From NCBI GenBank assembly GCA_934597345.1, contig CAKTRJ010000025.1, forward strand, positions 1 through 34,250: a stretch of DNA of 34,250 nt. Reading direction: 5' to 3'. This stretch comes from an uncultured Oscillospiraceae bacterium. Its GTDB lineage: Bacteria; Bacillota; Clostridia; Oscillospirales; Oscillospiraceae. Position 1 is the first letter of the stretch; each line of letters begins with the position of its first letter. Below are positions 15,884 through 22,401 of this stretch, one piece after another. The position numbers were made by a program, and so were the translations under genes. The notes beneath the pieces were generated by a model. The model ran no database searches. It was not told the DNA's origin and saw only the letters and a list, made by a program, of their open reading frames with translations.

Positions 15884-16765
15884 TCAATCGGTTCGCTTTC
15901 GGAAAACCGCACGCCAGTCCATCTCCATCACCAGCAGACTCAGCAGCATCAGTGCCGCGCCCACATAGCCCCGGGGCAGCAGCTTCTCGTTGGCGAAGAA
16001 ATAGGCCACGATGGCGGAGAATACCGGCTCCAGCGTGAAGATCACGCCCACATGGCTGGCGGTGGTGTACTGCTGGGCCACCGCCTGGATCACAAAGGCG
16101 AGGCCGGAGCAGAACAAGCCCAGAAAGATGGCCGCGCCCCAGATCGTGGGGAACTGGGGCAGCCGGGGCTGCTCCGTGACGGCGGATACCAGCAGCATCA
16201 GCACGCCCGCCACGCCCAGCTGGCATACACCCAGCGTCAGGGCGTCCACCTCCGGCTGCTTGACGGCCTTTTCCGTCACCAGCATATCGGCAGCGTAGCA
16301 CACGGCGCAGACAAGGCAGATCAGGTCGCCCTTGGCGGGGCGGAACTGCTCGTTCAGCGTCAGCAGGGCAAGGCCCACCGTGCAGAGGATCAGGGCGACG
16401 CCCAACTTTTTATCGGGCCTGTTGCGGTTGAACAGAAGGTCCAGCAGCGGCGTGAACACCACCGGCAGGGCGCAGATGAAGCCCGCGTTGGAGATGGAGG
16501 TGTTGGCCACGCCGAAGGTGGCCCCGGCGTACACGCCCACCAGCAGAGTGCCGATGATGGCGCTGTATTTCAGCGTGGCGCGGTTGATATGCCGCAGCTT
16601 TTTCCAGAAGATGGGCGCCAGCACCAGAAAGGCCAGCAGAAAACGGAAGGCGTTCAGGTTCATGGGCTGCAATTCATCCAGACACAGATCCACCAGATAA
16701 TAGGATACGCCCCAGAACAGGGTGACCAGCACCAGCGCCAGATCGGCCTTGCGCTGCTTCGACAT
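15884..16765 (-). CDS. EamA/DMT family transporter
   Basis: A 293-residue membrane protein with about ten segments and two EamA repeats: residues near 10-130 beginning with LALVLVTLFWGVSYYLV, and near 150-285 with EPVFSAIVAYFFANE. DMT family members export amino acids, metabolites or drugs; the substrate cannot be told. ATG 16765 follows AGGAGG; the six-codon upstream extension covers that site and is rejected. Confidence 0.9.
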   Translation of the reverse strand: MSKQRKADLALVLVTLFWGVSYYLVDLCLDELQPMNLNAFRFLLAFLVLAPIFWKKLRHINRATLKYSAIIGTLLVGVYAGATFGVANTSISNAGFICALPVVFTPLLDLLFNRNRPDKKLGVALILCTVGLALLTLNEQFRPAKGDLICLVCAVCYAADMLVTEKAVKQPEVDALTLGVCQLGVAGVLMLLVSAVTEQPRLPQFPTIWGAAIFLGLFCSGLAFVIQAVAQQYTTASHVGVIFTLEPVFSAIVAYFFANEKLLPRGYVGAALMLLSLLVMEMDWRAVFRKRTD

Positions 16766-16827
16766 AAAAACGCCTCCTCTCACAGTCTCTGAGAAGGCAG
16801 TATATCACAGGTTTCGCCCAAAAGCAA

Positions 16828-17892
16828 TCATTTCCACAGCCGGAGATAGCCGCCGTCGTGGAGCTGCTTTATCAGCAGCAGCAGGATCGGGCCGAGGATC
16901 ATGCCCGCCACCCCCATGGCACAGAAACCGATATACATGGCGGCCAGCGCGGGCAGCGGCGGCAGTCCGGCGCTCTGCGCCATCAGCTTCGGCTCCATGA
17001 TGCTGCGCACCAGCCAGATCACCAGATACAGCGCCGTCAGGGCGATGCCCTTGGGGAAGCTGCCTGCCAGACAGCACAGCACCGCCCACGGCAGCAGCAC
17101 CGTGCCGGTGCCGAACACCGGCAGCGCGTCGATGAACGCGATGACTGCCGAAAGCAGCAGGGCATAGGGCTGCCGGATCAGCAGCAAGCCCGCCAGCAGC
17201 TGACAGAAGGTGATGATGATCAGCACGCACTGGGCCTTGACCCACTTGCCGATGGTGGTGATGAGGCTGGCCTTGATGCCCCGTGCGGTCTCCCGCCACG
17301 CGGGCGGCAGCTGCCGCCGCAGAAAGGCCATCAGCTGGGGATAGGCGGCGGAGGTGAAGAACAGGGCCAGCGCCGTGGTGGCGCAGAACAGCATTACCTG
17401 GGGCAGCGCACTTACAAGACCGGTCAGCAGCCGCAGCAGGGTGGAGGAGAGACTGCCCAGCGCCTCGGAGAGCGTCTGTTCGGTGGTGTTCAGCAGCTGG
17501 GTCAGCCATTGCTGCACGCCGTCGGGACAGTCGGCGCAGAAGCTGCGGAGCCGGGCGGTGATGCGGTCCGCCAGTACGGGAAGCCCCGCCAGCAGCTCCG
17601 GCAGCCGCTCCATCAGGTCGGTGGCCTGCCGGATCAGCTGCCCCACCAGCACCGCGCCCAGCGTGATCACCAGCGCCAGCAGCGCCAGCGTGAATACCGC
17701 CGCCAGAAAACCCCGCTTCAGGCGCAGCTTCCGCCGCGCCAGCGCGATCACCGGCTCCATCAGCGCCGCAAAGCCCAGCGCCAGCAGAAACGGCAGCAGC
17801 CATACCAGCGCATAGCGCAGCACCAGCCAGCTTACCGCCAGTATCGCCGCCCAGTAGGCCGCCTTGATGAGAAATGCTTTTTCCCGCTGCAA
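16828..17892 (-). CDS. AI-2E family membrane protein, YtvI-like sporulation protein
   Basis: A 354-residue protein with about eight membrane segments, two N-terminal ones followed by an extracytoplasmic stretch (about 95-160), then the conserved half containing FIDALPVFGTGTVLLPWA and GMILGPILLLLIKQL. This pattern fits the AI-2E family and in particular the YtvI sporulation group. The start is TTG 17892, with AGGTG a few bases upstream and no suitable ATG. If correctly placed it supports a spore-forming host. It could instead be a generic AI-2E transporter. Confidence 0.85.
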   Translation of the reverse strand: MQREKAFLIKAAYWAAILAVSWLVLRYALVWLLPFLLALGFAALMEPVIALARRKLRLKRGFLAAVFTLALLALVITLGAVLVGQLIRQATDLMERLPELLAGLPVLADRITARLRSFCADCPDGVQQWLTQLLNTTEQTLSEALGSLSSTLLRLLTGLVSALPQVMLFCATTALALFFTSAAYPQLMAFLRRQLPPAWRETARGIKASLITTIGKWVKAQCVLIIITFCQLLAGLLLIRQPYALLLSAVIAFIDALPVFGTGTVLLPWAVLCCLAGSFPKGIALTALYLVIWLVRSIMEPKLMAQSAGLPPLPALAAMYIGFCAMGVAGMILGPILLLLIKQLHDGGYLRLWK

Positions 17893-17918
17893 ATGATCAC
17901 CTGACTCTCAACTTTTCC

Positions 17919-17947
17919 TTGTAAAACGGGGACGAGTATGCTACCAT
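17919..17947 (+). promoter_or_regulatory. Probable promoter of the ACT-domain gene
   Basis: TTGTAA (17919-17924), 17 bp, TACCAT (17942-17947), 51 bp before the ATG. Confidence 0.45.
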
Positions 17948-17997
17948 AGAAATACAGATGTATACCCAGAGGGATACCGCGATGGGAGGAACAAGCT

Positions 17998-18435
17998 ATG
18001 GAGAAGAAAAAATACTTTATCGTATCCGCTGACGCGCTGCCTGAGGTGTTCGTAAAGGTGGCCGAGGCCAAGCGCATGCTGCAGGTGGGCGAGGCTGCCA
18101 CCGTGGGACAGGCGGCGGCCATGGTGGGCATCAGCCGCAGCGCCTTTTATAAGTACAAGGACGCGGTGCAGCCCTTCCAGAACATGAAGGCGGGCCACAT
18201 CATCACCCTGTACGCCCTGCTGCGGGACAATCCCGGCGTGCTGTCCAACTATCTGTCCATTTTCGCCGCCTCCGGCGCCAATATTCTGACCATCAACCAG
18301 ACCATCCCCACCAACGGCTGCGCCGGCGTCACCGTCAGCGCCGAGACCAGCGACATGACCGAGACCATGGACGAGCTGTTCTCCCATCTGGCCGCGGCGG
18401 AGGGCGTGCTGCGGTTCGAGATCATGGCGGGCTGA
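17998..18435 (+). CDS. ACT domain protein (PheB/UPF0735 type)
   Basis: A 145-residue protein with an N-terminal helix-turn-helix-like segment (VGQAAAMVGISRSAFYKYKDAV, residues about 40-60) and a C-terminal ACT domain (LYALLRDNPGVLSNYLSIFAASGANILTINQ onward). This is the PheB/UPF0735 layout, thought to regulate or bind amino acids in aromatic or threonine metabolism; the role is unproven. ATG 17998 follows GGGAGGAAC. It is monocistronic, with its own terminator. Confidence 0.9.
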   Translation: MEKKKYFIVSADALPEVFVKVAEAKRMLQVGEAATVGQAAAMVGISRSAFYKYKDAVQPFQNMKAGHIITLYALLRDNPGVLSNYLSIFAASGANILTINQTIPTNGCAGVTVSAETSDMTETMDELFSHLAAAEGVLRFEIMAG

Positions 18436-18475
18436 GGCTCCATCGGATATACTATAAACAGAAAACGCAAAAAAT

Positions 18476-18508
18476 ATGAGCGTACTGCTTCGGCAGTACG
18501 CTCATTTT
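18476..18508. terminator. Bidirectional terminator between ACT-domain gene and cca
   Basis: 13-bp stem ATGAGCGTACTGC with a TTCG tetraloop, an A-rich 5' side and TTT on the 3' side; it serves convergent genes. Confidence 0.9.
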
Positions 18509-18512
18509 CATG

Positions 18513-19832
18513 CTATCGGCTGTATTTTCCTTTTGCCAGCGCCAGAAGGGCGGCGCGGTCGTTGTCCGTCTCGCCGTCCATAACAGCCTCCAGCAGCGCT
18601 TGCAGCGCCTGACCGATGGCTGGGCCCTCCAGCCCCAGCGCCGCCATGTCCCGGCCGTTGACCGCCAGCTGCTTCAGACTGAAGCAGGCGTCCTTCTCCA
18701 GCAGGGCGTCCATGATGGCCTCGCCCTCGCCGATCTCCCGCTGGCGGCTGCGGTAGTCCGGATGCTGGGCCAGATTGTCCGCCCGCTTCACGGCGCACAG
18801 TTGCCGCAGGCCCTCCGCGCCCAGCTGGTTCATGGCCCGGCGGATGGCCTTCTCCGTCAGGGGGATGGGCCGGTCATGATACCGCACCAGTATGCAGATC
18901 TGCCGGGCGGTGGCCTTGTCGAACCGCAGACGGCGGCAGACGGCCTCCGCCATCTCCGCGCTGGGCCGGTGGTGGCCGTGGAAGTGGCCCACCCCTTGAT
19001 CATCCAGCGTGAAGCACCGGGGCTTGCCCAGATCATGCAGCAGCATGGCCCACCGCAGCACCGGATCGGGCGGCGCGGCGGCCACCGCGTGGGCCGTGTG
19101 GCCCCACACGTCGTAGCAGTGGTGGCGGTTGTGCTGGTCAAAGCCCACGCAGGGCAGTATCTCCGGCAGCACCACGCCCAATACCTGCGGATCCTCCAGC
19201 AGGACGCGCAGTACGTCCGTGCCGCACAGCAGCTTCGTCAGCTCCTCCCGCACCCTCTCCGCCGCCACATACCGCAGGTCGCCGCACTGGGCCCGCAGGG
19301 CCTGGTGGGTGTCCTCCTCAATCATAAAGCCCAGCGTGGCGGAGAACCGCAGCGTCCGCAGGATGCGCAGGGCGTCCTCACGAAAGCGGTGCTCCGGCTG
19401 GCCCACGCACCGCAGGATACGGCGGCGGATGTCCGCCTGACCGTCGAAGGGATCGTGGAGCGTGCCACGCATATCCATGGCCATGGCGTTCACCGTCAGG
19501 TCGCGGCGGGCCAGATCCTCCCGCAGGCTGCGGGTGAAGGTGACGGCGGCAGGGTGCCGGTGGTCGGGATAGTCCCCGTCGGTGCGGAAGGTGGTGACCT
19601 CACAGGTCAGCGCTCCGCTGCGGACGGTCACCGTGCCGTGCTGCAGGCCGGTGGGAATGGCGAAATGGTTGAAAAGGGCCATGGTCTCCTGCGGCAGGGC
19701 CGAGGTGGTCACGTCCCAGTCGTGGGGCGCTTTGCCCATAAGGATATCCCGGACGCAGCCGCCCACGGCATACGCCTCGTGCCCGGCATGCTCCAGCGTT
19801 TGCAGCACCGCGCAAACCTCCTGTGGGATCAT
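18513..19832 (-). CDS. cca: CCA tRNA nucleotidyltransferase
   Basis: Adds or repairs the 3' CCA of tRNAs using CTP and ATP. The 439-residue class II enzyme has the nucleotidyltransferase core (YAVGGCVRDILMGKAPHDWDV with the DWD metal ligands, then RRDLTVNAMA and DPFDGQADI) and a C-terminal HD domain (HHCYDVWGHT, LLHDLGKP). GTG 19841 and ATG 19832 are both in frame; ATG is preferred because AGGGGTGG stands 6 nt before it, whereas the same site would abut the GTG. It is divergent from murC and shares the promoter region with it. Confidence 0.93.
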   Translation of the reverse strand: MIPQEVCAVLQTLEHAGHEAYAVGGCVRDILMGKAPHDWDVTTSALPQETMALFNHFAIPTGLQHGTVTVRSGALTCEVTTFRTDGDYPDHRHPAAVTFTRSLREDLARRDLTVNAMAMDMRGTLHDPFDGQADIRRRILRCVGQPEHRFREDALRILRTLRFSATLGFMIEEDTHQALRAQCGDLRYVAAERVREELTKLLCGTDVLRVLLEDPQVLGVVLPEILPCVGFDQHNRHHCYDVWGHTAHAVAAAPPDPVLRWAMLLHDLGKPRCFTLDDQGVGHFHGHHRPSAEMAEAVCRRLRFDKATARQICILVRYHDRPIPLTEKAIRRAMNQLGAEGLRQLCAVKRADNLAQHPDYRSRQREIGEGEAIMDALLEKDACFSLKQLAVNGRDMAALGLEGPAIGQALQALLEAVMDGETDNDRAALLALAKGKYSR

Positions 19833-19884
19833 GGTTTCCACCCCTTTTCGTCTGTTTTCCGCAGAATTTGAGCAACAATGACGG

Positions 19885-19913
19885 TTGCACTTTGTTTACA
19901 GGTGTATTATAAT
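19885..19913 (+). promoter_or_regulatory. Promoter of murC
   Basis: TTGCAC (19885-19890), 17 bp, TATAAT (19908-19913). The -10 box overlaps that of the opposing cca promoter. Confidence 0.7.
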
Positions 19914-19934
19914 ATTTTTTCAGGAAAAATACAA
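19906..19934 (-). promoter_or_regulatory. Probable promoter of cca, overlapping the murC promoter
   Basis: On the minus strand, TTGTAT (19934-19929), 17 bp, TATAAT (19911-19906). The palindromic ATTATAAT provides -10 boxes for both strands. Confidence 0.55.
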
Positions 19935-19936
19935 GC

Positions 19937-19959
19937 GGCGGCTGCAAAGCCGCCCTTTT
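19937..19959 (+). promoter_or_regulatory. Terminator-like hairpin in the murC leader
   Basis: GGCGGC-TGCAAA-GCCGCC followed by CTTTT ends at the base before the murC Shine-Dalgarno GGAGG (19960-19964). It could be an attenuator or limit ribosome access; the stem is short. Confidence 0.35.
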
Positions 19960-19974
19960 GGAGGAATCGATATT

Positions 19975-21360
19975 ATGATGCATCCCACTGAGGATATCCG
20001 GCATTTTCTGCACAGCGGCGTCCGCGTCCATATGGCGGGCATCGGCGGTGTGTCTATGTGCGCCCTGGCCGAAGTGCTCAAGGGCATGGGGGTGGAGGTA
20101 CAGGGCTCCGACATGACCGACAGCGACACGGTGAAGCACCTGCGCAGCGTGGGCATCCCCGTTGCCATCGGCCACAGCGCCGAGAATCTGCAAAACTGCG
20201 ATCTGGTGATCCGCACCGCCGCCATCCACGACAGCAATCCCGAGATCGCCGGGGCCGTTGCCCGGGGCATCCCCGTCTACGAGCGGGCTCAGGGCTGGGG
20301 CGCCATCATGCAGGCGTACCGCAACGCCCTGTGCATCTCCGGCACCCACGGCAAGACCACCACCACCTCCATGGCCACCCACATCTTCATGGCGGCCCAA
20401 AAGGATCCCACCGTCATGATCGGCGGCACGCTGCCCCTGCTGGGCAAGGGCTACCGGGTGGGTAAGGGCGACACCATCATTCTGGAGAGCTGCGAATACT
20501 GCAACTCCTTCCTGAATTTCTTCCCCACCGTGGCGGTGATTCTGAACGTGGCGGCGGATCATCTGGACTTCTTCAAGGATCTGGCCGATATCGAGCATTC
20601 CTTCCGGCAGTTCGCCTGTCTGACGCCGGAAACCGGCTTCATCATCGCCAACGGCGACGACGAGGGCGCGCGGACGGCGCTGGCGGGCATTGACCGTCCG
20701 GTGCGTTGGTTCAGTGTGAAGGATCACAGCGCCGGCGTGTACGCCGACAACGTGGCGTTTTTCGACGGCTTCCCCTGCTTCGACGTAGTGGCCGACGGCA
20801 AGCGCTACGCCCATGTGGCGCTGCACGTTCCCGGCAAGCACAACATCTCCAACGCATTGGCCGCGGCTGCCGCCGCTTATGTGCTGGGCATCGACGGCAA
20901 AGCGGTGGAGGAGGGACTGGCCTCCTTCGGCGGAGCCGAGCGGCGCTTCCAGTACAAGGGTGCGTTCAACGGAGCCAGAGTGTACGACGATTACGCCCAC
21001 CATCCCGACGAGCTGCACGCCCTGCTGGACATGGCCCGCAGTCTGCCCCACCAGCGGCTGATCTGCGCCTTCCAGCCCCATACCTACACCCGTACCAAGG
21101 CGCTGTTCGACGATTTCGTCCGGGAGCTGCGCACCGTGGATGTGGCGGTGCTGGCGGAGATCTACGCCGCCCGCGAGACCAACGACGTAGGGGTGTCCTC
21201 CCGCGACCTTTGCGCCCATATCCCCGGCAGCGTCTATTGCGCCACGCTGAAGGAGACGGCGGAGGCGCTGCGTCAAATTGCCCAGCCCGGCGACATGATC
21301 CTGACCGTGGGCGCGGGCGACATCTACCGTGTGGGCGACATGCTGGTAGGGAAGGAGTAA
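19975..21360 (+). CDS. murC: UDP-N-acetylmuramate--L-alanine ligase
   Basis: First amino acid ligase of peptidoglycan precursor synthesis, joining L-alanine to UDP-MurNAc with ATP in the cytoplasm. The 461-residue product has the N-terminal UDP-binding loop MAGIGGVSMCALA, the ATP loop SGTHGKTTTTSM, the central EYCNSFL and NVAADHLDFF motifs, and the C-terminal DDYAHHPDEL and FQPHTYTRTK. ATG 19975 is preferred (GGAGG 10 nt upstream) over the ATG immediately after it. MurC is often found in the dcw cluster; here it stands beside cca, with a ProX-like deacylase 5 bp downstream. Confidence 0.96.
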   Translation: MMHPTEDIRHFLHSGVRVHMAGIGGVSMCALAEVLKGMGVEVQGSDMTDSDTVKHLRSVGIPVAIGHSAENLQNCDLVIRTAAIHDSNPEIAGAVARGIPVYERAQGWGAIMQAYRNALCISGTHGKTTTTSMATHIFMAAQKDPTVMIGGTLPLLGKGYRVGKGDTIILESCEYCNSFLNFFPTVAVILNVAADHLDFFKDLADIEHSFRQFACLTPETGFIIANGDDEGARTALAGIDRPVRWFSVKDHSAGVYADNVAFFDGFPCFDVVADGKRYAHVALHVPGKHNISNALAAAAAAYVLGIDGKAVEEGLASFGGAERRFQYKGAFNGARVYDDYAHHPDELHALLDMARSLPHQRLICAFQPHTYTRTKALFDDFVRELRTVDVAVLAEIYAARETNDVGVSSRDLCAHIPGSVYCATLKETAEALRQIAQPGDMILTVGAGDIYRVGDMLVGKE

Positions 21361-21365
21361 GCTAT

Positions 21366-21905
21366 ATGACGATTTCCCCTATATCCCGCAATACCCGCCC
21401 TGAGGGAGTGCTGCTGCCGCAGGAGGCAGCGGCTTTTGACCTGCTGGAAAAGCTTGGCATCGACTATGATCGTGTCAGCCACGAGGCTGCCTTCAATATG
21501 GAGCTGTGCGCCAGCGTAAGCGATGCGTTGGGTGTGTCCGTGTGTAAGAATCTCTTTCTGTGTAACCGGCAGAAAACCAGTTTCTATCTACTGTGCATGC
21601 CGCCGGACAAGCCTTTCCATACCAAGGATCTCAGCGCCCAGATCGGTTCCTCACGACTCAGCTTTGCGCCGGAGGAGAATCTGTGGGAGCTGCTGCGCTG
21701 CCATCCCGGTTCTGCGACAATTCTTGGTCTTGCTAATGATGAAGAGCATCGGGTACAGCTGCTGATGGATCGTGAGGTATATGACGCACCATTTATCTCC
21801 TGCCATCCCTGCATCTGCACCAGCACGCTGAAGTTAAAGACCCGCGACGTGCTGGAAAAGTTCCTGCCCGCCACGGGACATGAAGCGGTCATTGTGGATT
21901 TGTAA
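21366..21905 (+). CDS. YbaK/ProX-type aminoacyl-tRNA deacylase
   Basis: A 179-residue protein of the YbaK/EbsC superfamily, close to stand-alone prolyl-tRNA editing domain proteins (ProX/PrdX). Such proteins clear mischarged tRNA in trans. Visible features are the SHEAAFNME start of the domain, VCKNLFLCNRQ, HTKDLSAQIGSSRLSFA, and ISCHPCICTSTLKL at the C-terminal sheet. ATG 21366 follows AAGGAG at the murC stop, so it is in the murC operon. Lower GC in parts than murC suggests a separate history. The exact tRNA substrate is unknown. Confidence 0.85.
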   Translation: MTISPISRNTRPEGVLLPQEAAAFDLLEKLGIDYDRVSHEAAFNMELCASVSDALGVSVCKNLFLCNRQKTSFYLLCMPPDKPFHTKDLSAQIGSSRLSFAPEENLWELLRCHPGSATILGLANDEEHRVQLLMDREVYDAPFISCHPCICTSTLKLKTRDVLEKFLPATGHEAVIVDL

Positions 21906-21908
21906 TCG

Positions 21909-21945
21909 AAAAGGGCTCCGGTTCACATGAACCGGAGTCCCTTTT
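21909..21945. terminator. Terminator of the murC operon
   Basis: 17-bp stem (AAAAGGGCTCCGGTTCA with one G-T pair) ending in TTTT, four bases after the stop codon. Confidence 0.9.
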
Positions 21946-21956
21946 GCAATTGCCTG

Positions 21957-21985
21957 TTGACAAACGTAAACCGATATGCTACATT
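21957..21985 (+). promoter_or_regulatory. Promoter of the BlaI/BlaR1-like operon
   Basis: TTGACA (21957-21962), 17 bp, TACATT (21980-21985); the -10 box lies inside the dyad at 21979-22001. Confidence 0.75.
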
Positions 21986-22001
21986 GTGATTACGGATGTA
22001 G
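21979..22001. promoter_or_regulatory. Candidate BlaI-type operator
   Basis: CTACAT, 11 bp, ATGTAG: a perfect 6-bp dyad containing the TACA/TGTA half-sites typical of BlaI/MecI operators. It covers the -10 box and the likely start site, as expected for autorepression. Confidence 0.6.
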
Positions 22002-22020
22002 ACAACAGGAGGTGGAGTCA

Positions 22021-22401
22021 ATGGCGCATATGGGATTGACCGAGGCGGAGTGGCAGGTGATGGAGTGCCTGTGGGCCGCCGCGCCGCAGACGGGGCGGGC
22101 CATCATCGACGCCCTGCACGAGACCACCGGCTGGAGCCGCAGCACCACACTGACGCTGCTGCGGCGGCTGGAGGACAAGGGGGCCGTCAGCGCCGAGAGC
22201 GAGGGCGGCGTGAAGCACTACCGGCCGCAGGTGGCCCGTGAGGACGCGGCGGTGCAGGAGACGGAGCACCTGCTGGAACGAGTGTATCAGGGCAGCGTCA
22301 GTCTGATGGTCAGCTCGCTGGTGAAGAAGCAGACGCTGCCTCAGGAGGAGATCGACAAGCTGTACGCCATTTTGCGGGAAGTGGAGGAAAATCATGATTG
22401 A
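22021..22401 (+). CDS. BlaI/MecI/CopY family repressor
   Basis: A 126-residue winged-helix repressor: LTEAEWQVMECLW opens the domain, WSRSTTLTLLRRLEDKG is the recognition helix and YRP the wing, followed by a C-terminal dimerisation helix region. ATG 22021 follows AGGAGGTGG. It overlaps the M56 receptor gene by 8 bp. In staphylococcal BlaI the inactivating cut falls at an Asn-Phe pair in this C-terminal region; by my alignment the equivalent here is Ser-Leu (VSSLVKK), so the cut site or mechanism may differ. It probably represses its own operon through the site at 21979-22001. Confidence 0.92.
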   Translation: MAHMGLTEAEWQVMECLWAAAPQTGRAIIDALHETTGWSRSTTLTLLRRLEDKGAVSAESEGGVKHYRPQVAREDAAVQETEHLLERVYQGSVSLMVSSLVKKQTLPQEEIDKLYAILREVEENHD

